From the IMG/VR virus record IMGVR_UViG_3300042939_001032, positions 1-64,000 of that record: a stretch of DNA of 64,000 nt. One strand, given 5' to 3'. The notes under the pieces were generated by a model, which saw only the letters and a program-made list of their open reading frames with translations, ran no database searches and was not told the DNA's origin. Of the stretch, positions 7,920-18,402 are shown in pieces. This DNA is from a virus. Made by a program: the position numbers and the translations under genes. Position 1 is the stretch's first letter, and the number at the start of each line of letters is the position of its first letter.

Positions 7920-8210
7920 ATGGCCTCGAACATCAAGGACTTCGAGATATCAAAAACGTTCGCGAACGTTATAGTCTCGAACATCAACGCCCAACCGGAC
8001 ACCGACGGTATTCCATTCGATCTCAGTACGACTACAAGACGGTCACAGGGGCAACTTCAGGATGGCCTGGGGAACTCCGCCCCCCTGTTTCTCTCGGCGT
8101 CATCGGTGGAATGCTCGGCCGTTCCCCAGACCCTCGCGTCCATCGTGAGAAAGCAGGAGGTGCTTGAGGGCATCACCTACTTCCAGACAGCTTCCCTAAT
8201 CTTCGGCTGA
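7920..8210 (+). CDS. small virion-cluster protein
   Basis: A 96-residue protein (MASNIKDFEISKTFANVIVSNINAQPDTDG...DGLGNSAPLFLSASSVECSAVPQTL). It resembles short structural proteins that accompany phage fibres, with no recognisable motif. It is first in a transcript with the next two genes; the stop is 2 bases before the next ATG. A late role is suggested by the GTTTAAAG motif upstream. Confidence 0.5.
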   Translation: MASNIKDFEISKTFANVIVSNINAQPDTDGIPFDLSTTTRRSQGQLQDGLGNSAPLFLSASSVECSAVPQTLASIVRKQEVLEGITYFQTASLIFG

Positions 8211-8212
8211 CC

Positions 8213-8602
8213 ATGACCTATCCCGTTAATAATTTCTACTCCTCCACCTACTCCGGCATCTCGGCGAATGGAGGCTCACCCACGACAGTTTTCGATAGTA
8301 CCCTCATCCCGGCCGATGGCTACGCCATGATACTGTCGGTGATGGTGGCCAACAAGTCCTCGACGACAAGAGGGCTCAATATGACGCTCCAGAAGTCGGG
8401 CAGCGCAACCGCGGCCTACCTACTCTACGACGTAGCCATCCCCTCCCAGGTATCTTTCGAGGTCATCGATGGTAACAAGTTCGTGCTGAAGAGAGGCGAC
8501 TCGCTCAAGGCGTGGATGGACAGTGCCGGTGGAGCTAACTCCGCGGACATGGTAGTCTCCTACGTTATCTACACCCCGGCCGTTGTCGGCTCCCCCATCT
8601 GA
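8213..8602 (+). CDS. small beta-sandwich phage protein
   Basis: A 129-residue protein with alternating strands (TVFDSTLIPADGYAMILSVMVANKS...GLNMTLQKSG, ...FEVIDGNKFVLKRGDSLKAWMDS, DMVVSYVIYTP). The tail resembles the protein at 4188-4547, so the two may be distant paralogues. Many phages place such a small protein before fibre or tailspike genes. No enzymatic signature. Confidence 0.55.
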   Translation: MTYPVNNFYSSTYSGISANGGSPTTVFDSTLIPADGYAMILSVMVANKSSTTRGLNMTLQKSGSATAAYLLYDVAIPSQVSFEVIDGNKFVLKRGDSLKAWMDSAGGANSADMVVSYVIYTPAVVGSPI

Positions 8603-8611
8603 GGATAGAAA

Positions 8612-10951
8612 ATGAGATACATCGGTCGTACACAGACATCGACTCTCGTTCAGGTAGACCCTGACAGGAACTCCTACGTCAACGTGAAGTCCTTCGGAGC
8701 CGCTGGCCTGGATAAGTACTTCGAGGGCAGGGTGAGAGGGCTTAACGGATTCGGGTCCGTGATCAGCATCGGCGAGATCCCCGACTACCCGCAGTACGAG
8801 AAGGACTACTTCCAGGTCGGTCAGGAACTCTACGCTTTCTTCTACCTGGATACATCCAATCCGTCGGTGAGCGAGTACGACGGAATCCTCACCAACATCG
8901 GAGCCCCAGAGGGAGTGGGAGTGGTCGTCCAGTCCGGCACCTCCACCAGCAAGACTCTCCGGTACTACGTCTACGCCTTCAACGTAGTCACGGGCAAGTT
9001 CTCCCCGTACGTTAAGACGCTCACGCTCCCCGACGTCTTCAAGGACCCGCAGACACAGTTCGACGAGAACAACTACGTCCGCTTCTCCCTGAACAGACTC
9101 ACGTCGGAGTGGGTGCCCGTCATCTACAGGCAGTGGGGGCCAGGGCAGATCCAGTTCCTCGGGATCCCCAGCAACAACATCCTCGGCGGTAACACCTCCA
9201 TCACCTTTAACGACCGCGGGTCCCTGCAGATCCCGTCGTGGGACGAGGCCCGTATGCTCGGAGGCGAGTTCAGCCCCGAACTCTTCGATGGCATCATCTC
9301 CGTGTCCGCTGGGTCGATATCCGCGAAGACGATCATCGTCAAGCGCAGACTCAAGATCCTCAACAAGAGCATCTCAGGAACCCTGGAGTGCTCCGACGCC
9401 GCCTCCGAGTCCGGAGTTTTTACCGGCCTGGACAACCTCTCCATCCGCGTCAAGTTCAGATTCGACGACACCAAGCCCCTCCAGGAGGCACTAGACTACG
9501 CCGCCGTTAACAACATCAAGGACGTATTCGTCCCGACCGGCACCTACTCGGTGCGCAACGTTGCCCTGTACGGATCTGAGATCCCGGCCAGCCAGTACAG
9601 TGGAGTGATGCTCAGAGGCTCCGGGGACTCCTCGGTGCTCAAGCGTATGCCCACCCACATCAACCCACCCGGTCAGTTTGGATTTATCGGCATGCTCGGC
9701 TCCGGCGTAACCAACCGCGTAAGCGGTGTGACCGTGCGCGAACTGGCATTCGACGGGAACAAGACGGAGACCTTCCCTATCAACCTTCCCGAGAATGACA
9801 CCTACGGAGTCGGTGACAAGTACCACGACGCCCTCGCCCTCGAGTACGCTGACGGTGTCCGCGTTTCTAACTGCTCGTTCTATAACGGAGCCGGTGCCGC
9901 TCTCTACTCCCTCGATTCGGACAAGATCAACTTCACCGGTAATAGAGTATTCGAGCTCTCCAAACCCTTCGAGATGAACATCTCGCCTCTCAAGATCCGT
10001 GAGTCGAGCCGCATCATCGCCCAGGGCAACCTCTTCCAGAACTGCTCCGGCGCCGTGGATTTTACCGGCATCGACGCTTCCCTCATCAACAGCAACATTG
10101 TCGACAACTGCGGGGAGACAGGTATCAGGCTCAATGCGTCCGACACCTGGAGCGCTGAGGGCAACCTCACCTTCAACGAGAACGGGTCCGTGATCCGTAA
10201 CATCGACCTGTACCAGAACGAGTACAGTCGGGTGAGTCTGGATGTGAAGAGAGGCGTGGTCATGACCCCGACCTACTTCACGGTGACCGACAGCGGGTTC
10301 CCCGTCTCCGTCACCCCGGGCTCGATCGTGGCCAGAGTGTACCCGCTCAACTCGAGTTACCAGTACAATACGTCGGCGCCGGCCACCTACCTTCAGGTGG
10401 TGGAGAGCAGGCCACAGCTCGAGGCGGGCATATTCGCCCTTACAGCACCGGTCTCTTCGATGACGGGAGTTGGCGGATCGAACCAGGGCCGCTCGATCCG
10501 TGGTACTAATGGTTACGACCTGCTCAACCCCGACGGTTCCGGTTCGGCCAATTACGGCTACGGGTACAGGATCACGGCAACCGCCGCTCTGGGAAGATAC
10601 GCCATCAACCGTATCGCCTACGCCTCCCCGACAACCGTTAAAATCTACTTCCGCAACTCCTCCGACATCCTCTCGCTGCTGTTCTTTGCCGCGGGGAATC
10701 CGTCAAACGACTTTATCAAGACGACGGGCATCGGAGTCACTGGGGCTGAGCTGTCCAACTGGCCCGACTCCACCACCATCAGCATCATCGAGGTGGACAC
10801 GAGCAACGCCGCCATCGTGATCTCAACGCCATCCACCGTGGCCTCCAAGTTCACGGCCTCGACGGACGTCTACAGCACCCCGACGGGGTACCTGGGCCTG
10901 ATCAAGAACAACTACTTCATCGCTGACGGAAACATCTACGTTTCCGAGTGA
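8612..10951 (+). CDS. tailspike-like protein with right-handed beta-helix
   Basis: A 779-residue protein. It starts MRYIGRTQTSTLVQVDPDRNS. Residues about 285-560 have the look of a pectate-lyase-type beta-helix: a FDDTKPLQEALDYAAVNNIKDVFVPTGTYSV entry strand, GVMLRGSG, GVTVRELAFDGN, DGVRVSNCSFYNGAG, INFTGNRVFE, and SSRIIAQGNLFQNCSG. Such folds are typical of phage tailspikes that bind or degrade cell-surface polysaccharide. A beta-rich C-terminal region follows. A GAGGA Shine-Dalgarno lies 7 bases before the ATG. Catalytic residues cannot be assigned. Confidence 0.72.
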   Translation: MRYIGRTQTSTLVQVDPDRNSYVNVKSFGAAGLDKYFEGRVRGLNGFGSVISIGEIPDYPQYEKDYFQVGQELYAFFYLDTSNPSVSEYDGILTNIGAPEGVGVVVQSGTSTSKTLRYYVYAFNVVTGKFSPYVKTLTLPDVFKDPQTQFDENNYVRFSLNRLTSEWVPVIYRQWGPGQIQFLGIPSNNILGGNTSITFNDRGSLQIPSWDEARMLGGEFSPELFDGIISVSAGSISAKTIIVKRRLKILNKSISGTLECSDAASESGVFTGLDNLSIRVKFRFDDTKPLQEALDYAAVNNIKDVFVPTGTYSVRNVALYGSEIPASQYSGVMLRGSGDSSVLKRMPTHINPPGQFGFIGMLGSGVTNRVSGVTVRELAFDGNKTETFPINLPENDTYGVGDKYHDALALEYADGVRVSNCSFYNGAGAALYSLDSDKINFTGNRVFELSKPFEMNISPLKIRESSRIIAQGNLFQNCSGAVDFTGIDASLINSNIVDNCGETGIRLNASDTWSAEGNLTFNENGSVIRNIDLYQNEYSRVSLDVKRGVVMTPTYFTVTDSGFPVSVTPGSIVARVYPLNSSYQYNTSAPATYLQVVESRPQLEAGIFALTAPVSSMTGVGGSNQGRSIRGTNGYDLLNPDGSGSANYGYGYRITATAALGRYAINRIAYASPTTVKIYFRNSSDILSLLFFAAGNPSNDFIKTTGIGVTGAELSNWPDSTTISIIEVDTSNAAIVISTPSTVASKFTASTDVYSTPTGYLGLIKNNYFIADGNIYVSE

Positions 10952-10973
10952 TGAGATCCTGACACGGCGACTG

Positions 10974-11010
10974 GCCGGGGCGGAGCCTTCCCCTCCTCCC
11001 CGGCTTTTTT
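10974..11010 (+). terminator. rho-independent terminator
   Basis: GCCGGGG (10974-10980) pairs with CCCCGGC (10998-11004), followed by six T. It lies just after the tailspike-like gene and before the next late promoter, so it closes the 7920-10951 transcript. Confidence 0.85.
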
Positions 11011-11029
11011 CGCTGTTCGGCCCTGTGAT

Positions 11030-11037
11030 GTTTAAAG
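11030..11037 (+). promoter_or_regulatory. putative late promoter GTTTAAAG
   Basis: Exact GTTTAAAG between a terminator and the ATG at 11065, 28 bases before the start. It is the only promoter-like signal before the 13-kb operon 11065-24243. Confidence 0.65.
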
Positions 11038-11064
11038 TAGATACATACAGAGCATGCGTTTACA

Positions 11065-14000
11065 ATGGCATCAAAAGTCAGCGTTGGAAAGACCTCACCG
11101 GTACCTCTAGGCCAACAACCGGCCGCTAACTCTCTCCCAGTGGTATTTGCCGAGGATCAGGCACCTATACCCGTAGAGGAGCAGAATAAGATCCAGTCGG
11201 AAGTGGCTCTGAGCCTGCTGGGTATCCCTAGAGCCGAGGTGGCGCTGGGTATCTTCGCTGACGTTAACACCTACGACGTCAACCCTTCCGAGTGGGCTCA
11301 GTTCCCGCTCGAGAATACCCCGGACCCTAGTGGCGAGGGCATCGACTACGGTGTGGAGCATATCCCCGAGGAAGCCGGGGCGAGACTCGTGGCTCCGGAC
11401 GTCAAGACCACCGTACTGACCTCCAAGCGCTTCTTCCGCTACCAGCCTGGACGTGTCTCCGCCTCCACAATGGGTGTGAAGATGAACCTCACCCGCGACC
11501 CAGAGGAGCAGACCTCCGCCCTCCAGGCCAAGATGAAGGGAGCCCCATCGCTGAAGAAGTGGGGCATCTTCGACAAATTCGACGGCTACTACTTCGAGGC
11601 GGCTAACGCCGGAAAGGGCAACGACTTCCGCTGCGTTCGTCGGACGCAGGCCATCATCCCCTCCGAGCCCTCCGGCTACGCCGGGGCTCTGAGCTGGTTC
11701 CAGAACAGCGACGACACCGACTTCACTCCAGCGACCAACTTCGGCGTGGCGGGACTCGACCCGGTTATCGTGAGAGACGGCCTGGTCTACACCGCCGCTG
11801 CGATCTACGACCCCTCCCTCGTCTACGCTCCCGAGAGCGTTGCCGCTATTGATGCGTCAGGAGACCCCTCCGGAGCTCTGAAGAACTACCAGTCCGACTC
11901 CGGTTACGCCGTTCGCCTCGCGACTTTCAACGGAACAGTCTGGTCGGAGGTTATGGCCGATCGTAAATTCCAGTTCCCATTCGACCAGTCTAAGACCATC
12001 TCCCTGAGCCCGGAGAATACGTCACTGGATCGTGGGTACATCCGCCTCGACGCCCACTGCAACTTTTACAAGATCATCTCCAACCTCAACCGCAAAGCCT
12101 CCTACACCTCCTTCCCCGCGGTTAAGAGTTCGCTCGAGGCTTCGGAGTGGGGCATCGCCGGATCATCGATCAGTTCCTACAACTCCACGATCGTCGCCAA
12201 TACCTGGGACACCGCTCCCTCCACCTCCAATAGTGAGAAGAAGGTGTGGCACCTGATGGTGAATACCCAGGGTGTTGATGCCGGCTATCGTATCTCCGAC
12301 GCCCAGCACTCGGCCTCCCCCAGCCTCCCAGCAAACGTTAAAGCCCGCACAGTCACCAACGGCAACGTAACCCTCAAGGAGTGGTTCAATCTATGCGTGC
12401 CAAAACCCTACCGCATGGTGTACGAGTGGAGACCCTGCCGCGCGATGTTCTCCGGCGACAAACTCGACGGCGCTGAGTCGGTGGTACGCTGGAGTGACGT
12501 GAACACCGCCGCTGAGGACACCACAGTGGGAGGTGGTTCCGTTATCAACCTTCCGGGTCAGAAGATCAAGACCGCTGACAACGAGGATCTTACAACCGTC
12601 TCCGCCTACAACATCGATTTCACAAAGGTAACAATGTGGAAGATCGAGTTCTCGTGGTACGGCGCTGTTGGCGCCATCTTCCTCTGCTACGTGCCCGTTG
12701 GCAACAACGAGGCGAGGTGGGTGAGAGTCCATCACATCCGAGCCTCCAACCAGCACTCGGTCGCTTCTCTGGGTAATGCCACCCTCCCAATCACCTACCT
12801 CACCCACGGGGGTCCGGAGAGCGGACTCGAGTCGACGGACATCGGCAACACCCTGGTCAAGTACGGTGCTTCCTACTACATCGATGGTGGGGATAAGGGT
12901 ACCGTTCGCCTGCTCTCAAAGGCCTCCGATTTCCAGCGCGAGGTGCCCAAGGGTTTCTACGACTTCACCGCTACTAACTGGACGAGGACATCAGCCTCCG
13001 AGCTAACCTACTCCGCCGTAACCCATCCCAACGTGGCCGGTGGAGTGGCTGTTGGTCTGATGGGAGCGTACCTGGCATCCGACTCCACCGCCAAGGTCAA
13101 GTGGGTGACGCAGAGTGGTAATGACATCACCCTCCACTTCACCAACTCCGCGCTTCCGGCGACCAACGCCACAGGCGTAAGACTCGTCACCCCCAGGACC
13201 CAGCGCTCCCTCCTAACAGTCCGCGCCAAAGACTTCATCTACAATAGAGATGGTAAGCCCGTCCGTAACCGCCTGCAGATCTACCCCATCAAGTACGGAG
13301 CGGGCGTGACCGGTGGGACTTCGGGTGAACTTCTCACCCTGAGAGCCTTTAAGAACCCGCTCTTCATCGTAACTAATACCTCGACATCTCTTGGTACCTC
13401 GGTGGAGTACCCCGGAGCGGGTATCGTCCGTGATCCTGCACCCACCCCCAACAACTACGTCAATACTAAGAACTCGACTCTGCCCGTGCAGGTAGGCTTT
13501 GCTTCCCCTGGCCCTCCGACTATCGGAGTAGGAAAGTACCGTTACGGTTACTTCCTGGGCACCACGTCCCAGGCCACGGCTTCCGCCGGCTGGACCATCA
13601 CTCCCTCCTCCACCTCGCCCGCGGCTTACACCCCCATCCTCGGAAAACTATTCCAGACCTCAGCCGGGTACTTCTTCGAGAAGTTCTTCTCCTATCCTGA
13701 GGACATCTACATCGTCGGACTCTTCATCCCAGAACGGCACCTCACTCTGAGCTCTGCCGGAGTGCTCTCGGAGGCCGTGCTTTCCGCCGGCGGAGGTATT
13801 CTCGGATCGACCGCCTCCACCGACCAGACTAAGTGGAATCGCCTTGAGGCCGATGGTCTGGCAACCTGGGAGGACATCACCCGTCTCTCAGGTGTGCAGA
13901 TCGCCCAGGACCTGGGCCTTACCCCCATCGCCGATACAGGCAACGAGATCCTCTCCTACTACGCGAACGCCGGGGGTTACCAATTCGACCTCCAGGATTA

Positions 14001-14163
14001 CTTCGCCTACAATAAGGAGTATCTGTCCTTCCCTCTCACCGACGAGGTGGACATCATCACCCTCCAGGGCCACTACGATATATCGGTCCAGGCGTTAGGC
14101 TCAACCACTCCCGCCACCTCACCGTTCAAAGTCAATAACGCCCTGACCTGGGAGGAGCAGTGA
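11065..14163 (+). CDS. large virion structural protein, paralogue A
   Basis: A 1,032-residue protein with no recognised enzyme domain. It shares three segments with the next gene: SLLGIPRAEVALGIFADVNTY (about residues 50-70), RFFRYQPGRVSASTMGVKM (122-140) and KVTMWKIEFSWYGAVGAIF followed by KYGASYYIDGGDKGT. These make the two genes tandem paralogues of different length. The rest is beta-rich. Large proteins like this in cyanophages are often annotated as virion or baseplate structural proteins, which fits the neighbourhood and the late promoter. Precise location in the virion is unknown. Confidence 0.6.
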   Translation: MASKVSVGKTSPVPLGQQPAANSLPVVFAEDQAPIPVEEQNKIQSEVALSLLGIPRAEVALGIFADVNTYDVNPSEWAQFPLENTPDPSGEGIDYGVEHIPEEAGARLVAPDVKTTVLTSKRFFRYQPGRVSASTMGVKMNLTRDPEEQTSALQAKMKGAPSLKKWGIFDKFDGYYFEAANAGKGNDFRCVRRTQAIIPSEPSGYAGALSWFQNSDDTDFTPATNFGVAGLDPVIVRDGLVYTAAAIYDPSLVYAPESVAAIDASGDPSGALKNYQSDSGYAVRLATFNGTVWSEVMADRKFQFPFDQSKTISLSPENTSLDRGYIRLDAHCNFYKIISNLNRKASYTSFPAVKSSLEASEWGIAGSSISSYNSTIVANTWDTAPSTSNSEKKVWHLMVNTQGVDAGYRISDAQHSASPSLPANVKARTVTNGNVTLKEWFNLCVPKPYRMVYEWRPCRAMFSGDKLDGAESVVRWSDVNTAAEDTTVGGGSVINLPGQKIKTADNEDLTTVSAYNIDFTKVTMWKIEFSWYGAVGAIFLCYVPVGNNEARWVRVHHIRASNQHSVASLGNATLPITYLTHGGPESGLESTDIGNTLVKYGASYYIDGGDKGTVRLLSKASDFQREVPKGFYDFTATNWTRTSASELTYSAVTHPNVAGGVAVGLMGAYLASDSTAKVKWVTQSGNDITLHFTNSALPATNATGVRLVTPRTQRSLLTVRAKDFIYNRDGKPVRNRLQIYPIKYGAGVTGGTSGELLTLRAFKNPLFIVTNTSTSLGTSVEYPGAGIVRDPAPTPNNYVNTKNSTLPVQVGFASPGPPTIGVGKYRYGYFLGTTSQATASAGWTITPSSTSPAAYTPILGKLFQTSAGYFFEKFFSYPEDIYIVGLFIPERHLTLSSAGVLSEAVLSAGGGILGSTASTDQTKWNRLEADGLATWEDITRLSGVQIAQDLGLTPIADTGNEILSYYANAGGYQFDLQDYFAYNKEYLSFPLTDEVDIITLQGHYDISVQALGSTTPATSPFKVNNALTWEEQ

Positions 14164-14169
14164 TTCCTC

Positions 14170-17100
14170 ATGGCTCAGTATAGCATTAGAGCCCAGAAGA
14201 CGGGCGTTAGGACCTACGAGAAAGAGCTTCAGATGATCAGTTATCGGGGAAGCTCTCTCTTCTCCGAGGAAGGCAACACCCTGATCTCTAAGAAGGACGT
14301 TTACTACCCACCCGACTACCTTTCAAAGGGATCGGTGGCTGTGAACATGGACCCCGAATCCTACAAGAAGGATGGGTTGTCAACACGGAACATCTACAGC
14401 AAGGGCCGGCCAGCGGCCCTTCCGATTAAGGAGCGTTTCGCCGAGCAGAGCGCCGTCTCCAGGTCGCTCCTCGGCATAGATAGAGCGGAGACCCAGCAGG
14501 GGATCTTCGACGATGTTAGTACGTACGGTCTGGATAGAAAGGACTGGGTGGTGTACGCAGGCTGGGCGGAGCAGGGCCAGAATGGGACCTGGGACAGTAA
14601 GAACTCTCCGGCCGGACCGCATATCCCCGTGAGGGACCGGGACTACTCCGAGGGCTCGTCCATCGTCATTGACTCCTACCCCGTACCCTACACCGACCCC
14701 GGCAACCCACCCGTCTATAACAAAATCGCGGGCATCACCGACAATCCTGGGCCTGGGTGGGGGCGCTACATCCAGTCCCTCGTGGCTATGTACATCATCG
14801 AGTACATGGTCAATAACTTTACGCCGGAGCAGAGGAACGCCTTCCGTCTCAACTTCATCGAGAGAAAGTACCCCAAGACCTCCGACGGGAAATTCAATCG
14901 CCTCTACTGGGATCAGATCTGGCTGGATATTAACCAGGGTCGTTTTGAGTCCTCGGGTAATATCCCCATCATCCCGCGCGGCACCATGTTCAACTTCGCC
15001 CCGGATGCCGGCGAGGACACCATAGACCTCACGGCTCTGTTCGGAGCCGACCTGCCCGCCGAGGAAGCCAACGTATCCGTAAACTTCAACAAGTTCTTCT
15101 TCGCCTCCACCCGTTACACCTGGCGCGAGCCAAACCAGGGCCACTACGTTATCGCGACAAACAGTAACCCGGAGCTGTGGGACGAGTACTGGGGCATAGA
15201 CTACAGCTCCCTTCCCGCCGATCTGAGAAACTGGGAGTTTCAGGTGTACTCATCGCCGAGCGAAGTCCCGCAGTTTGTGATCGACTACAAACTTCCCTAC
15301 TTCCTCATCACGTCTACCACACCGTCGGAATCGCTTATCTTCGGCCAGAGCTGGCCCCAGAGCTTCTCCGACATATCCATTCCCCAGATCACCGATATAA
15401 TCTCCGACGGTAACCTGATCGGCGGGCGGGAGTGCGGCCTTGCCGTGATCACTCTCACGTCTCTCAGGGCGTTCCGCTACCAACCCGGTAGGATTAGTGG
15501 CTTCACCTACGGCGTCCGTGTCTCCGAGGAAGGAGCGGGCCCGGGATCCCTGCTCGAGTGGGGCGTGGAGAACTACACCGACGGTTACTTCTTCAGGCTC
15601 CAGGATGGCACGGACTTCTCCGTGGTCAGAAGGTCCACGATCCCGCTTGGGCAGACCGACCTATTCATCCAGGCTGAGTACAGGGAACGCGAGGCGTACA
15701 TCTCCCAGCTGACGGGGGTTGTAAGGTACAAGGATCTACTTACCGACTCCCAGGTACTCCAGCTCGAGGCCGGAGTCAGAAACAGGACGGTGACCAAGGT
15801 CTACGAGACCGTCATCCAGCAGAACCAGATGAATGGAGACGGGCTCAACGGCCAGGGTGAGAGTGGTTACATCTTTAACCCCGACACCGTAACCATGTAC
15901 AAGATCGAGTTCGGATGGTACGGTGCCATCGGTGCTCGGTTCTACATGTACATCCCGCAGAGCAATGGCTCGTCAAGGTGGGTGACGGTGCACACTCTCG
16001 TCATCGAGAACCAGATCGGCCAACCGTGCCTTGAGGATCCGTTCTTCTTCTTCAAGTACAGAGCCTACGTCGATAGCCCGAGCCGCATCCGCCTGCCCCA
16101 GTTCGTGGAGAAGTACGGAGCGTCCTACTACATCGACGGTGGCGACGAGGGCACCGTGTCATTGTCCAGTGGTAGGTCGGTGAATAGGCAGATTCCGGAC
16201 ATCACGTCGGACACCATCGAGGTTCCCATTTACAACTGGGCAAGCGTCCTAGGCCTAAAACCCAAACAGTACATTATCAACTCCGAGGGCAACTCCTTCC
16301 CCAACAAGAAAGAGGTCTTTCCCATCTCCATGTCCATCACCTCCACAACCGCGACGGAGGTGAAGTTTGTCAATCAGTACGGATGCAGGGAGAACGCTTT
16401 TACTTTCCAGGAGGGGTACACGTGCATTCTGCCAGAGGAACAACGGCTACGTGGCCTCTTCAGCATCAACCGACTCCAGAAAGACGAGACATCGCTCTCC
16501 TTCCTAGACCGCGACGAGCAGTCCCCGGTTCCTACGCTCTCCTACGTAGGACCCGATTCCGCCTACCCGGTATCCTCTAGCAACCTGATAAGTGGCGGGG
16601 TGTTTGTAGGCTGGGAAGCTTACGAGTCGGCGCTGATCGGCTCCCACCTGATCGGGGATAAGGTGTACGCCATGTACGTCAATCCGACGCAGGAGTACGC
16701 TACATCCCCAACGGGTGTAAGTGGCCCGGAGATCGTGGTGCAGAGATCCCTGGGTAGTAATGGCGCGTACTACGTCGGGCAATCGAAGGACCGCTCGTGG
16801 TCTGACGCCGAACTCCTGTTCAGGTTTAAGGAGGATGTCTCGCTAAAACTCTCCAGGTACCGCCAGGATACCTCGCTCCTATCCACCGTGGACATCACGA
16901 CCGAGGAATTCTACCTCCTGTACACGAGGATCACTCCTGAGTCCCAGGACTCCTACGACTTGAGGTGCGGTATTGATAGTGCCGAGTTTGGTTGCGATGG
17001 CAACCACTTCGGGGAGATGCAGATCGGCGTGATCTGGCCTCTGGAGAATCCTGGATCGTACACGTACCCCGACTCAATCGTATCACGGAGTAGGGTGGGT

Positions 17101-18402
17101 CCTAATTTTGGCATCATAGACCCTAAGAACCCCGCTGATCGGACCGGGCTGAGTGGTAACGGGGAGAGTGTTCAGGTACTGCAGGACGGAAGCAATTACT
17201 ACGTTGTCGATAAGTCGATCCCCAACAGCTCCAACTATCGCTACTACGAGGGACTGCCGGTGAACTTCGACTCAAACGAGTTGAAGGAGAACGTTCTCGC
17301 TGTCAATCAACCAGCCTACCTAGCCGTGGGAGATGGCGGACTCGAGGTTGGAGAGGGACTGTGGCAATCCATGGGTCTTATCGACGGCCAACTTCCCGGA
17401 GTTCCGGGTTCGGAGGGCGGAAGCTGCCACGCCATTTACGGAAAAGCCGGGGAGATTCAGGCCCTGGCCTCCTTCACGGCTATCGGCATCGACGGAACAG
17501 CTACGGCTGGGACCTACTACCTCTCCAAGACATCGTCCTGGCCAGCGGACCTCTGGAGCGCCTCTAACTCCCTGTTTGTGGAGAGGGACTCCGACGGAGC
17601 GAGTATCACCGTAAGCACGACGGCCGGCGCGGCCCAGCAGGTCTTCACCCCTTCCGGCACCAGCGTCCAACTCTACCTGCTTCCAGTGACGATTGTATCT
17701 GGCTCCCCGTTTAGTAACGACACGGCCATCGTGGCCAAGTACCGCGCCATAGCGCTCTACGTCCCGAGCCTTCTAAGGCCTGACGCCACCCTCCTAGCGC
17801 AGAAGATCGTGGGCCAAAACCTCTTCCCCATCAGATTCTTTATCAGGATGAGGGAGGGAGCCAAGATCGGAGGCATGACTGTGGGCCAGGTAACTCCTAA
17901 TGGCATTATCCAAACCCCATTCACCCCACACGGCTGCACTCTGAGCGTGAATAACATCGACGGAAACCCGGACCTCCACGACGGTGGTTCCTCGGATACA
18001 GTGACTTCCGCGAAGAAGTCGATGGTCGCCTACAACCACGCCGATACCCTCACCCCGGACAACTACTCCTACTACGACGTTAGCGGAGTTAGTGGCCTGG
18101 ACCGACGCAAGAAGTGCCCTAGCTTTGTCAGCAACAATATCCTCTCGGGCGCGGGCTTCTCCGGTGTTGGCGACTACCCGGTGAGATGGCTGGAGTTTAA
18201 AGAGTCAGGGGACCCTGTAGCTTCATTCTTCGTCTCGGAAAATAAACCTACGGAGATAGATCTCTCGGACATCTTCAACATCAACACCGAGTCCATAGGA
18301 CCCAGTTTCTGGAACAATAAGGCGCTCTTCATGATCGCGAGAAACCTCGCCCCAGGCGTGAACGGAACCATGTCCGTGACACTCAACTACAAGGAGCAGT
18401 GA
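14170..18402 (+). CDS. large virion structural protein, paralogue B
   Basis: A 1,410-residue protein starting 6 bases after the previous stop. It shares SLLGIDRAETQQGIFDDVSTY, RAFRYQPGRISGFTYGVRV, TVTMYKIEFGWYGAIGARF and KYGASYYIDGGDEGT with the preceding protein, so it is its longer paralogue. It has an extra N-terminal extension of about 50 residues (YSIRAQKTGVRTYEKE...) and a long C-terminal region. Mostly beta, no catalytic motif seen. The stop overlaps the next start (TGATG). Virion role inferred. Confidence 0.6.
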   Translation: MAQYSIRAQKTGVRTYEKELQMISYRGSSLFSEEGNTLISKKDVYYPPDYLSKGSVAVNMDPESYKKDGLSTRNIYSKGRPAALPIKERFAEQSAVSRSLLGIDRAETQQGIFDDVSTYGLDRKDWVVYAGWAEQGQNGTWDSKNSPAGPHIPVRDRDYSEGSSIVIDSYPVPYTDPGNPPVYNKIAGITDNPGPGWGRYIQSLVAMYIIEYMVNNFTPEQRNAFRLNFIERKYPKTSDGKFNRLYWDQIWLDINQGRFESSGNIPIIPRGTMFNFAPDAGEDTIDLTALFGADLPAEEANVSVNFNKFFFASTRYTWREPNQGHYVIATNSNPELWDEYWGIDYSSLPADLRNWEFQVYSSPSEVPQFVIDYKLPYFLITSTTPSESLIFGQSWPQSFSDISIPQITDIISDGNLIGGRECGLAVITLTSLRAFRYQPGRISGFTYGVRVSEEGAGPGSLLEWGVENYTDGYFFRLQDGTDFSVVRRSTIPLGQTDLFIQAEYREREAYISQLTGVVRYKDLLTDSQVLQLEAGVRNRTVTKVYETVIQQNQMNGDGLNGQGESGYIFNPDTVTMYKIEFGWYGAIGARFYMYIPQSNGSSRWVTVHTLVIENQIGQPCLEDPFFFFKYRAYVDSPSRIRLPQFVEKYGASYYIDGGDEGTVSLSSGRSVNRQIPDITSDTIEVPIYNWASVLGLKPKQYIINSEGNSFPNKKEVFPISMSITSTTATEVKFVNQYGCRENAFTFQEGYTCILPEEQRLRGLFSINRLQKDETSLSFLDRDEQSPVPTLSYVGPDSAYPVSSSNLISGGVFVGWEAYESALIGSHLIGDKVYAMYVNPTQEYATSPTGVSGPEIVVQRSLGSNGAYYVGQSKDRSWSDAELLFRFKEDVSLKLSRYRQDTSLLSTVDITTEEFYLLYTRITPESQDSYDLRCGIDSAEFGCDGNHFGEMQIGVIWPLENPGSYTYPDSIVSRSRVGPNFGIIDPKNPADRTGLSGNGESVQVLQDGSNYYVVDKSIPNSSNYRYYEGLPVNFDSNELKENVLAVNQPAYLAVGDGGLEVGEGLWQSMGLIDGQLPGVPGSEGGSCHAIYGKAGEIQALASFTAIGIDGTATAGTYYLSKTSSWPADLWSASNSLFVERDSDGASITVSTTAGAAQQVFTPSGTSVQLYLLPVTIVSGSPFSNDTAIVAKYRAIALYVPSLLRPDATLLAQKIVGQNLFPIRFFIRMREGAKIGGMTVGQVTPNGIIQTPFTPHGCTLSVNNIDGNPDLHDGGSSDTVTSAKKSMVAYNHADTLTPDNYSYYDVSGVSGLDRRKKCPSFVSNNILSGAGFSGVGDYPVRWLEFKESGDPVASFFVSENKPTEIDLSDIFNINTESIGPSFWNNKALFMIARNLAPGVNGTMSVTLNYKEQ

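Noticed and set aside
14380-15144. Minus-strand frame of 254 codons
   Set aside because: Antisense to the 1,410-residue paralogue whose segments match its neighbour.
16824-16831. GTTTAAGG inside a coding region
   Set aside because: No start nearby; shows that the one-base variants are not specific on their own.
18195-18202. GTTTAAAG inside a coding region
   Set aside because: It is about 200 bases from the next start and falls in codons of the 1,410-residue gene; counted as background.
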